A program made the position numbers and the translations under genes. From assembly GCA_944393215.1 (NCBI GenBank), contig CALXZL010000012.1:1-35610 (forward strand): DNA of 35,610 nucleotides, given 5' to 3'. Positions 1-6,994 of this stretch are shown here, in pieces. Position 1 is the stretch's first letter, and the number at the start of each line of letters is the position of its first letter. The stretch comes from an uncultured Alphaproteobacteria bacterium (GTDB lineage Bacteria > Pseudomonadota > Alphaproteobacteria > RF32 > CAG-239). Under the pieces are notes generated by a model, which saw only the letters and a program-made list of their open reading frames with translations, made no database searches and was not told the origin of the DNA.

Positions 1-32
1 AAAGAGGAAGGCTCTCACGAGTGTTCCTCTTT
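1..32. other. Strong hairpin at the left edge
   Basis: A near-perfect inverted repeat: nine A/G-rich bases (1-9) pair exactly with 24-32, then after one mismatch and a G-T wobble three more pairs (12-14 with 19-21) close a four-base loop. No T-run follows on the plus strand. On the minus strand the next bases lie outside the window, so it could be the terminator of a minus transcript, an attenuator or an extragenic palindrome. Confidence 0.5.
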
Positions 33-340
33 GCAAAACAAAGTATTCTTTCTATAATCTATAAGTATGGCTTTTATGCCATATTGTTGAAACAACACAT
101 CATCTCGCGATGACTATAGATTTTTTTATTTTTTCAAAAAAAAGAGGGAGGAATGCTTTTGATTGTTCTTAAATATATGCCGTTCCAATTTTACCTTTTT
201 TCACAAAAAAGTATCATTGAGCATATACATAACCTTAGCTATGGAAAAGAGAATTTTGAACATACCAAACCACTATTCCAATCCCTCAAACAATATATAT
301 ATGGAAAAAAAACAGAAAAATTGCCATAAAAATGTAAAAT
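33..340. other. Intergenic region without a convincing gene
   Basis: Very AT-rich. Two overlapping short frames exist: a TTG-started one at 163-354 and an ATG-started one at 153-329. A purine-rich GGGAGG lies at about 146-151, only 1 base from the ATG but about 11 from the TTG. Neither product has a recognisable motif and both are rich in codons expected from random AT-rich DNA. I treat the stretch as non-coding, perhaps the 3' region of a gene lying to the left. Confidence 0.4.
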
Positions 341-363
341 CGTGCTCTATATAGCACGTTTTT
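341..363. terminator. Rho-independent terminator, possibly bidirectional
   Basis: CGTGCT (341-346) pairs with AGCACG (353-358) around a six-base loop and is followed on the plus strand by TTTTT. Read on the minus strand the same hairpin is followed by ATTTT, about 37 bases beyond the anmK stop, so it may also end anmK transcription. The plus-strand tail implies some transcript arriving from the left. Confidence 0.6.
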
Positions 364-394
364 CTGTCTTGTCAACTTTTTTCGAAAAAATTTT

Positions 395-1504
395 TTATTT
401 ATCTTTCGGATACCATATTTCTCCTCCGACCAATGGCTCTGAAACTCCCGTGGTTGAAGGGAAACTTATCGGCAAACAATATAGTCTTCTTGCCGCCAAA
501 AATGCCATTGCCTGAGCTTCCATCGTATCTGCTCTCCACCCCAGTTGCCCTGCCGTTATGACTTCCGTTTGCGGTAATTTAGCTCTCAAAAAACGCATTA
601 AAGTTGGATTTTTGGCGCCGCCGCCGCAAACTATTAATTGTTGCGGCTGACTCGGAAAATATAATGCCATGGAATAAACGATTGCTTCCACCACAAATTC
701 GGTCACGGTTGCGGCACCGTCTTCCAGGCTTAATCCCTCCAAATGTTCCAATTTATCTTTAAAGGCATTTCTATCTAAAGATTTGGGCGGATATGCGGCA
801 AAATATTTGTGACGCATTAAATTGATTAGAACCTTATCATTGACTTTTCCGCTTATTGCCAATTTGCCGTCATAATCCATATGCAAACCGGCATGATAAA
901 AAACCCAATCATTGATTTGGGCATTGCCGGGACCGGCGTCAAATGCCATTAATTCTCCGTTATCTCCAACCCAGGTTAAATTGGAAATTCCCCCGATGTG
1001 AACAACACCTACCGGTTTTTTTATGTTATTCACCAATGAAGCATAATATACCGGAACCAATGGACCGCCTTGTCCTCCTGCTAATAAATCTGCCTGGGCA
1101 AAATGGTCAACAACTTTTATGCCTGTCATTTGTGCCAAAAGTTCTCCGTCTCCCATTTGGTAGATAAAATGTTGTTTGGCATTGTGGTACAGGGTATGTC
1201 CATGAAAACCGATGACATCTACTTTGCCGTCGGCAAAATCTATCATCTCTCGGGCAACTTCTGCATGCGCTCGCGTTAATTGCTCTTCCAGCCCCTGAAA
1301 TTCTAATGCAAATTTTTCCGTATTCGGTCTTCTGCTCGCCAAATTTTGCAGGCGCTCTCTAATGTCATCATTATACGGCTCTACTCGGCTACGTTCAACT
1401 TCATAGACATCTACACCGTCTGTCACTATCAATGCCGTTGCAATGCCGTCTAGTGACGGACTGCTCATTAAGCCTAAGGCTCGTATTTTTTTTATTGTAT
1501 CCAT
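395..1504 (-). CDS. anmK: Anhydro-N-acetylmuramic acid kinase
   Basis: 369 residues, the usual family length. The enzyme opens and phosphorylates the anhydro sugar released when peptidoglycan is recycled, giving MurNAc-6-phosphate in the cytoplasm. Visible features are the N-terminal nucleotide-binding loop (residues 11-21), the FDAGPGN motif carrying the catalytic aspartate, HIGGISNLT in the middle and ICGGGAKNP near the C-terminus. It is divergent from tyrS with 78 bases between them; this pairing is common in Alphaproteobacteria. The loop that is normally M-S-G-T-S-x-D-G reads M-S-S-P-S-L-D-G here, losing the glycine and threonine, and the following DGxD reads DGIA. The family call is firm; full activity is less certain. 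No strong ribosome-binding site precedes the ATG. Confidence 0.92.
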   Translation of the reverse strand: MDTIKKIRALGLMSSPSLDGIATALIVTDGVDVYEVERSRVEPYNDDIRERLQNLASRRPNTEKFALEFQGLEEQLTRAHAEVAREMIDFADGKVDVIGFHGHTLYHNAKQHFIYQMGDGELLAQMTGIKVVDHFAQADLLAGGQGGPLVPVYYASLVNNIKKPVGVVHIGGISNLTWVGDNGELMAFDAGPGNAQINDWVFYHAGLHMDYDGKLAISGKVNDKVLINLMRHKYFAAYPPKSLDRNAFKDKLEHLEGLSLEDGAATVTEFVVEAIVYSMALYFPSQPQQLIVCGGGAKNPTLMRFLRAKLPQTEVITAGQLGWRADTMEAQAMAFLAARRLYCLPISFPSTTGVSEPLVGGEIWYPKDK

Positions 1505-1520
1505 AATTTAACCGAATCTG

Positions 1521-1548
1521 TTGCACTATAATAATTATATGCTAATAT
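1521..1548 (+). promoter_or_regulatory. Probable tyrS promoter
   Basis: TTGCAC (1521-1526) and TAATAT (1543-1548) are 16 bases apart, about 35 bases upstream of the tyrS start, inside the divergent anmK/tyrS gap. Another TATAAT-like stretch at 1527-1532 could serve the opposite strand. Prediction from consensus only. Confidence 0.4.
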
Positions 1549-1582
1549 GCGTTAAAAATCTATTATAATAAGGAAAGGAAAA

Positions 1583-2833
1583 ATGACACAATTTAAATCT
1601 CAATTTGTTAACCTGATGGTTGAACGCGGCTTTTATAATCAATGCACAAATGAATCCGGCTTTGATGAATATCTCTATGAGTGTGAAAAAAGCGGAACGC
1701 CTGCCGTAGGTTATCTGGGATCCGATCCAACCGGCGATAGCTTGCACGTTGGTCATATTGTGCCTCTCATGATGATGCGGTGGTTCCAAAAATGCGGTCA
1801 TAAACCTTTGACTCTGGTTGGCGGAGCAACGGCTCGAATCGGAGATCCTTCCGGTAAAGATAAACTACGTCCGTTTCTTTCCGAAGAAACTTTGGCTCAT
1901 AATATTGAAGGGTTGAAAAAATCTTTCTCCAAATTCTTAAAATTCGGCGACGGTAAAACTGATGCTGTTATGGTTGATAACTGGGATTGGTTCAAAGATA
2001 TTAACTACCTTGCCTTCTTGCGCGATATCGGAACCTATTATTCCGTCAACCGTATGTTGACCATGGACAGCGTTAAAACCCGCTTGGACAGAGAACAACC
2101 CATGTCCTTCTTGGAGTTTAACTATATGCTTCTCCAAGGTTATGATTTTTGCGAACTTTACCAAAAATATGGTTGCCGTGCGCAAATTGCCGGCTCTGAT
2201 CAGTGGGGAAACATCACTTCCGGTACCGAACTCGGTCGCCGTAAATATGATGTGGAACTCTTTGGCTTTACCAGCCCGATTATTACCGACTCAAACGGTA
2301 AAAAAATGGGCAAGTCCGAAGGTAATGCCGTTTGGATTAATGATGAAAAGCTCTCTTCATACGACTATTATCAATATTTTCGTAATATCGGAGATGCCGA
2401 AGTGGGTAAATGCTTGCGCATCTATACTGATTTGCCAATGGATGAAATTAAGCGTTTGGAAGCGCTTCAAGATAAAGAAATTAATGAAGCCAAAAAGATT
2501 TTGGCTTATGAAGCGACCAAGATTTGTCGCGGTATTGATGAAGCCAATGCCGCTCAAGAAACTGCCGTTAAGCTTTTTGAACAAGGTTCTGCCGGCGGTG
2601 AGTTGCCAAGTATTTCCGTGAGTGGTGATATTTCGGTTTTGGATGCCTTTTTGCAAATCGGTTTTGTCGCAAGCAAAGGTGAAGCTCGCCGTCTGATTAA
2701 GCAAGGCGGATTGAAGCTCAATGATGCCACAATCTCGGATGAAAATTATGTCATTAAAGCCAGCGATTATGTCAACGGAGAAGTTAAACTCTCGCAAGGC
2801 AAAAAGAAACACGGTTTGCTCAAATCGGCATAA
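1583..2833 (+). CDS. tyrS: Tyrosyl-tRNA synthetase
   Basis: 416 residues, full length for bacterial class I TyrRS, which charges tRNA-Tyr in the cytoplasm. The HIGH motif is HVGH at residues 55-58, after the tyrosine-pocket sequence GYLGSDPTGDSLHV. The KMSKS loop appears as KMGKS at 241-245. An S4 RNA-binding domain occupies about residues 350-410 (GEARRLIKQGG). The ATG at 1583 follows AAGGAAAGGAAAA, a good ribosome-binding site, and a strong terminator lies 14 bases after the stop, so it is probably a single-gene transcript. All essential signatures are intact. Confidence 0.97.
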   Translation: MTQFKSQFVNLMVERGFYNQCTNESGFDEYLYECEKSGTPAVGYLGSDPTGDSLHVGHIVPLMMMRWFQKCGHKPLTLVGGATARIGDPSGKDKLRPFLSEETLAHNIEGLKKSFSKFLKFGDGKTDAVMVDNWDWFKDINYLAFLRDIGTYYSVNRMLTMDSVKTRLDREQPMSFLEFNYMLLQGYDFCELYQKYGCRAQIAGSDQWGNITSGTELGRRKYDVELFGFTSPIITDSNGKKMGKSEGNAVWINDEKLSSYDYYQYFRNIGDAEVGKCLRIYTDLPMDEIKRLEALQDKEINEAKKILAYEATKICRGIDEANAAQETAVKLFEQGSAGGELPSISVSGDISVLDAFLQIGFVASKGEARRLIKQGGLKLNDATISDENYVIKASDYVNGEVKLSQGKKKHGLLKSA

Positions 2834-2846
2834 TTTTATTTTTTCT

Positions 2847-2877
2847 AAAAAAGGTCGGAACTTTCCGACCTTTTTTT
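2847..2877 (+). terminator. Terminator after tyrS
   Basis: GGTCGGAA (2853-2860) pairs with TTCCGACC (2863-2870); flanking A6 and T7 runs extend the stem and form the U-tail. A textbook intrinsic terminator, also usable on the minus strand. Confidence 0.9.
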
Positions 2878-2946
2878 ATATTTACAACATCACGTTTTTC
2901 AGGTATATTCTTTTTCAGGAAAATATAAATTTTAAATTATTATAAT

Positions 2947-3651
2947 ATGAAAATTACAGACATCATTGACCGTATTGCGGTTCGAGAAAATCGTGCGGTT
3001 TTGTTTTTGCCGAATGGTTTTGAGATTAACCTTGATTTGGCTTATGCTAAGGAAATTTCCGAAGGTATGCCCATTGAAGCCGAATTGTGCAAAAACTTGG
3101 TTCAAAAACTTACCATTAACGGGAAACTCATTTTTGAAAAAAGAAAAGAAGGCTTACTCCCAGAAATGGATAATTTGCTTAAAGAGCTCTCTTTGGAAGC
3201 CGAAGATGAAAAGCGTACCGAAGTTAATTTAGAATCCTCAAAAATTTTGAAAAGACTTTTGCCGCTTTTTAAAATCAGGATGAATATCCTGATGGCAAAT
3301 AATAAGAGTTTTATGCAAATTAAAGATTGGCGTAAGGAACTTAAAGCTTGTGAGATGTTGCAGAGTATTTATCTTGCCTTTAAAGAGCAAGGTATTTTGG
3401 AGAAAAATTCATACTTGAAATGTGAGAATTTGTCTTCTTTATACCCGGACATTAATAAGCTTGACAAAACAACAAAATCAAGTGTTTTGTTTCTTGTTAA
3501 CGCTTTGCTCGCAGACTATCATGTCGGCATTGTTCCCGAAGATGATGCTTCGGTCAAAGCCCATATCTTAACTTCTCGTGTTTTAAAAGTTGCCAATATT
3601 ATCGGTGAAGAGGTTCGGGTGGTTGATTTGGCTTCCTTTGCCGAGATTTAA
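2947..3651 (+). CDS. Hypothetical cytoplasmic protein
   Basis: 234 residues; I do not recognise the family. There is no signal peptide, membrane segment, lipobox or catalytic motif. The first 60 or so residues look strand-rich (VLFLPNGFEINLDL and a run near KLTINGKLIFEK), followed by a mainly helical Leu/Lys/Glu-rich remainder. It stands alone: the tyrS terminator precedes it and its own terminator follows. Upstream bases are almost entirely A/T with no clear ribosome-binding site, so the start is provisional, though a TATAAT-like sequence directly abuts the ATG. Frame length and Lys/Glu/Leu-rich composition support a real gene. Confidence 0.7.
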   Translation: MKITDIIDRIAVRENRAVLFLPNGFEINLDLAYAKEISEGMPIEAELCKNLVQKLTINGKLIFEKRKEGLLPEMDNLLKELSLEAEDEKRTEVNLESSKILKRLLPLFKIRMNILMANNKSFMQIKDWRKELKACEMLQSIYLAFKEQGILEKNSYLKCENLSSLYPDINKLDKTTKSSVLFLVNALLADYHVGIVPEDDASVKAHILTSRVLKVANIIGEEVRVVDLASFAEI

Positions 3652-3657
3652 GTTTAC

Positions 3658-3697
3658 TTAAAATCCTTTTTCTCTTTTTTGGGAAAAAGGATTTTTT
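3658..3697 (+). terminator. Terminator after the 2947 gene
   Basis: AAATCCTTTTTC (3661-3672) pairs fully with GAAAAAGGATTT (3683-3694) around a ten-base loop, ending in a T-run. It separates the unknown gene from the Bat operon. Confidence 0.85.
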
Positions 3698-3710
3698 GTT
3701 GTCAAAATGC

Positions 3711-3739
3711 TTGATATTTTGCTGTAACAATCTTAAATT
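3711..3739 (+). promoter_or_regulatory. Possible Bat operon promoter
   Basis: TTGATA (3711-3716) and TAAATT (3734-3739) are separated by 17 bases and lie about 32 bases before the first Bat gene. The elements match the sigma-70 consensus only moderately, but the position, just after a terminator and before an operon, fits. Confidence 0.35.
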
Positions 3740-3770
3740 TATAGAAGTGATTTTATGAAGGGATTGAATA

Positions 3771-4223
3771 ATGCAAGATAATTTGCCTGAATTGCGCGAT
3801 ATTCATCTTCCGGACGGCGTGTCCGCTTTTCCGATTGCAAACGGGTGGTGGCTTTTGCTCGCCGGAATCGTCCTTTTGTTTTTAAGCGTACAGTTTGTTC
3901 TTTATCTCCGCCGCTATAGCAAAGCTCGCTATGCGCTCAAACTTCTTCAAGAGATTTCTGCCGAAAACGTTGTTCTTGCCGCCAAAGAAATGTCAGAAAT
4001 CTTAAGACGAATCTGTGTTTTTAAATATAAAGAAGCTGCGGCTATGCTCGGGACGGATTGGATTGCCTTTCTTAACCAAAAAAGCAAAACTCCTCTTAAC
4101 GAAACTAGTGCCGAACTTTTAATCAATGCACCTTATATTCCTCAAGAAAGCCGGACTTATACCGTCCAAGATCTTGAAAATTTACGTCTCTTCTGCCAAA
4201 AATGGATAGGAGAAAACCTGTGA
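3771..4223 (+). CDS. DUF4381 membrane protein of the Bat operon
   Basis: 150 residues. The N-terminus LRDIHLPDGVSAFPIANGWW matches the hallmark of DUF4381 proteins, which sit beside batA/batB in many Proteobacteria. One membrane segment (about residues 26-47) is followed by a cytoplasmic helical domain with Arg/Lys-rich stretches. Biochemical function is unknown; the family is thought to be an accessory of the MoxR/Bat membrane complex. Its TGA stop overlaps the next gene's GTG start (GTGA), implying translational coupling. The MoxR ATPase and DUF58 genes that usually precede it are absent from the upstream flank. Confidence 0.85.
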   Translation: MQDNLPELRDIHLPDGVSAFPIANGWWLLLAGIVLLFLSVQFVLYLRRYSKARYALKLLQEISAENVVLAAKEMSEILRRICVFKYKEAAAMLGTDWIAFLNQKSKTPLNETSAELLINAPYIPQESRTYTVQDLENLRLFCQKWIGENL

Positions 4224-5224
4224 ATCACTTTGCCTATCCTTCTGCCGTTTTTTTACTTCTTCTGCCTCTTATCTTTCGCTATCTTTTTCCGGCGGTGAAG
4301 GGCTTGCACGGAGATGCACTTAAAATTCCTTTTATTGCCGATTTGCAAAAAATTACCGTGAAATCCGGTGGCGTTTGGGGGAGTCAGCTCGGGAAAAAAT
4401 CGTCAACCGCCGCTCTTTGGATCCTTTATTTGATTTATATTCTTTTAGTTCTTGCCGCTGCCCGTCCGCAATGGGTGGGAGAACCTATTCCAATCCGCTC
4501 TCAAAGCCGAGATATTATGTTGATTATGGATATTTCAAACTCAATGCTCGAACCTGATTTTGCCGTAGGGAATCGGCGTATTAACCGCTTGGCTGCCGTC
4601 AAAAAAACTGCTTCCGATTTTATTGATAAACGAACAGATGACCGTATCGGGCTGATTTTGTTCGGAACGCGTGCTTATTTACAAGCCCCGCTCACTTATG
4701 ATAAAAAATCGGTACAAGATATTCTTTGGAGTATGGATGCCGGTATGGCAGGAAATTCAACTTCCATCGGTGATGCTATCGGCTTGGCGCTCAAAAATAT
4801 TAAAGAAGATGATCATAAAGAAAAAATTTTGGTTCTTCTCACCGACGGAGAAAATAATGACGGTTCTCTTGCCATGCCTGATGCCATTAATCTTGCCAAA
4901 AATGAAAATGTGAAGGTGTATACCATCGGCGTGGGATCCGAATCAGCCTTTATTGATTCCTTTTTCGGCATGAAAATCGGTATCGGAAGCACCGGTTTGG
5001 ACGAGACTAGTCTTAAAAAATTGGCTCAAGATACTCAGGGAAAATATTTCCGTGCTCGAGACACCAAATCTTTGCAACAAATTTATAATGCCATTGATAA
5101 ATTAGAACCAACCGAAAATAATGAGCAATTCAGCGTGGAAACTAAAGAGCTTTTCTATATTCCTTTGCTGGTAGCTGTGATTTTGGCTTCTTTAATGTTT
5201 TTGAGAGGACAGAAAAAATGGTAG
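4220..5224 (+). CDS. batA: BatA-type von Willebrand A domain membrane protein
   Basis: 334 residues from GTG at 4220. I prefer this to the in-frame ATG at 4202 because AGGAGA sits 6 bases upstream of GTG and GTGA overlaps the previous stop. Membrane segments lie near the N-terminus, at about 68-88 and near the C-terminus, enclosing a periplasmic or cytoplasmic VWA domain. The metal-ion site is complete: DxSxS at 104-108 (DISNS), Thr181 in the TSIGDA turn and TDG at 208-210. Bat proteins form membrane complexes linked to stress resistance and envelope assembly, usually with a MoxR ATPase. It overlaps the next gene by 7 bases. The family call is firm; the physiological role is only inferred. 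Confidence 0.9.
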   Translation: MNHFAYPSAVFLLLLPLIFRYLFPAVKGLHGDALKIPFIADLQKITVKSGGVWGSQLGKKSSTAALWILYLIYILLVLAAARPQWVGEPIPIRSQSRDIMLIMDISNSMLEPDFAVGNRRINRLAAVKKTASDFIDKRTDDRIGLILFGTRAYLQAPLTYDKKSVQDILWSMDAGMAGNSTSIGDAIGLALKNIKEDDHKEKILVLLTDGENNDGSLAMPDAINLAKNENVKVYTIGVGSESAFIDSFFGMKIGIGSTGLDETSLKKLAQDTQGKYFRARDTKSLQQIYNAIDKLEPTENNEQFSVETKELFYIPLLVAVILASLMFLRGQKKW

Positions 5225-6993
5225 AAGAATTTTTGAATAATTTTCATTTTTTACGTCCTTGGTTTTTATTGTTGCTGTTGTTGCCGATTTTTTTCCTTCG
5301 CTACTTTTTTAACAGCATGCATAGCACTTCTTCTTGGGAAAATGTTTGTGATAAAAAGCTTTTGAACTTTTTGCTTATCCGAGGTTCTTCCTCCAATCGC
5401 AAATTATTCAGCTGGCTTTTTATCTTAGCTTTGATTTTTGCCGTTCTTGCCGCTGCCGGTCCGACATGGCAAAAAAAAGCCATACCGACTCTCATCCCTG
5501 AAAATCCGGTCATGATTTTGCTCAATCTTTCTTCCGATATGAAGCCTAATGATATTCAACCCAGCCGTTTGGATCGTGCAAAATTTAAGATTATTGATCT
5601 TTTGAACGGTATTCCATCGGCACAGGAAGGTTTAATTGTATATGCCAAAGAACCTTTTATGATTACACCGATTTCTGATGACAAGGATATTATCGTTAAT
5701 CTTCTGCCTGCCATTAATTATGATATTATGCCTGCTAACGGAGACCGCCTTGACAGAGCCATTGCTTTAGCGGTTGAAAAACTTAAAAACGGCGGTTACA
5801 AAGAAGGAAATATTATCATTTTTTCTGCCGATATCGGAGAACGTTTTGATAAAGCTTTGGAAGAAGCAAAAACTGCCTCAACCCAAAATTATAAAGTCAG
5901 TGTTATTCAGACTTCTTCTCAAATCAGTGAAAAACTTAAGCTCGTTGCACGCTACGGTGAAGGATATTTTCATCTTATTTCTAATAATGACCAAGATATT
6001 GTCGGGTTGGAAAAATTTATCAATCAGAATATTTCCGAGCTTAAGCAAAGTGAAAATAGTCAGTCTTTATGGCTGGACATGGGATATTATCTTTGTTTTA
6101 TTCCGCTCTTTTGTTGTTTGTTTTTCTTCCGTCGCGGGATTTTTGTCTGGCTGCCGATTTTGTTTATCTCTACTTCTGCTCAAGCCGGGTGGTTTTTGAA
6201 TAATAATCAAGAAGGATTTAATGCCTTCAATCAGCAAGATTTTCAAACTGCAGAACAAAAATTTGAAGACGCCTCATGGAAGGCTGCCGCACAATATCGT
6301 TTGGGAAATTATGACGAGGCTGCCAAAAATTTTGCCTCTTCTCAAGATATTACTTCTCTTTATAATCTTGGTAATGCTTTGGCTAAAGGCGGAAAAATTG
6401 ATGATGCCATTAAAAAATATGAAGAGGTTTTGAAGCTTGATCCTAATCATGAAGATGCTAAATTTAATTTGGAATATTTGAAAAAACAACAAAATCAACA
6501 GCAGAATCAGCAAAATCAACAAAATCAGAACCAACAGCAACAACAAGAGCAAAATCAGCAACAAAATCAACAGCAAGGGAATCCTTCTCAAGATGATGAT
6601 AATCAGTCGGATAATAATGCCGGTGATAATCAAAATCAGCAAGATCAACAGGGGCAGAATAATCAAAATTCTCAACCCCAGCCCAATAAGGACGGTGAAG
6701 ATGACAAATCTTCCGCCCAGAATAATCCAAACGAAGAAAATTCTTCCTCTTCCGCTCAGGAAAAGCAACAAGATACGTCGGCTCAAGATGAAACTTCTTC
6801 TCAAAAACAAGATGAACAAGAAGATAAACAATCCGGCGGCAGCGTTTCCAAACAAGGAGATAAGCAAGATAAATATGATGAAATGAGGCAGGCAAAAGTT
6901 CAACAGTTGCGGCAAATTCCGGAAGAGCCCGGCGGCTTACTCAAAGCTTTTATTGCTAAAGAATATCGACTTAATCGTTACGGAGATGATTAA
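5218..6993 (+). CDS. BatB-BatC fusion: degenerate VWA domain, TPR repeats and Q/N-rich tail
   Basis: 591 residues. Two N-terminal membrane segments lead into a VWA-like domain (about 90-270), then a long hydrophobic stretch (about 282-325), TPR-like helices (about 335-420, including the KYEEVLKLDPNHEDA repeat), a Gln/Asn-rich tract from about 424 and an acidic Ser/Gln-rich tail to about 560. BatB and BatC are often separate genes; here they are one. The metal-site residues are lost: the expected DxSxS reads NLSSD at about 98-105, the Thr turn reads GDRLD, and the usual TDG becomes SADIG. The domain probably does not bind metal and may act as a scaffold beside intact BatA. Start supported by GAGAGGA upstream of ATG. 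Confidence 0.85.
   Translation: MVEEFLNNFHFLRPWFLLLLLLPIFFLRYFFNSMHSTSSWENVCDKKLLNFLLIRGSSSNRKLFSWLFILALIFAVLAAAGPTWQKKAIPTLIPENPVMILLNLSSDMKPNDIQPSRLDRAKFKIIDLLNGIPSAQEGLIVYAKEPFMITPISDDKDIIVNLLPAINYDIMPANGDRLDRAIALAVEKLKNGGYKEGNIIIFSADIGERFDKALEEAKTASTQNYKVSVIQTSSQISEKLKLVARYGEGYFHLISNNDQDIVGLEKFINQNISELKQSENSQSLWLDMGYYLCFIPLFCCLFFFRRGIFVWLPILFISTSAQAGWFLNNNQEGFNAFNQQDFQTAEQKFEDASWKAAAQYRLGNYDEAAKNFASSQDITSLYNLGNALAKGGKIDDAIKKYEEVLKLDPNHEDAKFNLEYLKKQQNQQQNQQNQQNQNQQQQQEQNQQQNQQQGNPSQDDDNQSDNNAGDNQNQQDQQGQNNQNSQPQPNKDGEDDKSSAQNNPNEENSSSSAQEKQQDTSAQDETSSQKQDEQEDKQSGGSVSKQGDKQDKYDEMRQAKVQQLRQIPEEPGGLLKAFIAKEYRLNRYGDD
6487..6720 (+). repeat. Low-complexity CAA/CAG/AAT tract encoding poly-Gln/Asn
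   Basis: Imperfect CAA, CAG and AAT triplets repeat in frame inside the BatB-BatC gene, giving a Gln/Asn tract that grades into an Asp/Gln/Ser-rich region. Codons are mixed, which argues against very recent slippage expansion, but length variation between strains is likely. Confidence 0.8.
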
Positions 6994-6994
6994 T

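Noticed and set aside
153-354. Two short overlapping frames (153-329 and 163-354) near the left edge
   Set aside because: AT-rich, no motif; one has a ribosome-binding site too near its start and the other a TTG start. Coding potential not convincing.
6274-6915. Long minus-strand frame opposite the BatB-BatC Q/N-rich region
   Set aside because: Leu/Ile-rich product is the mirror of CAA/AAT repeats on the coding strand, not a gene.
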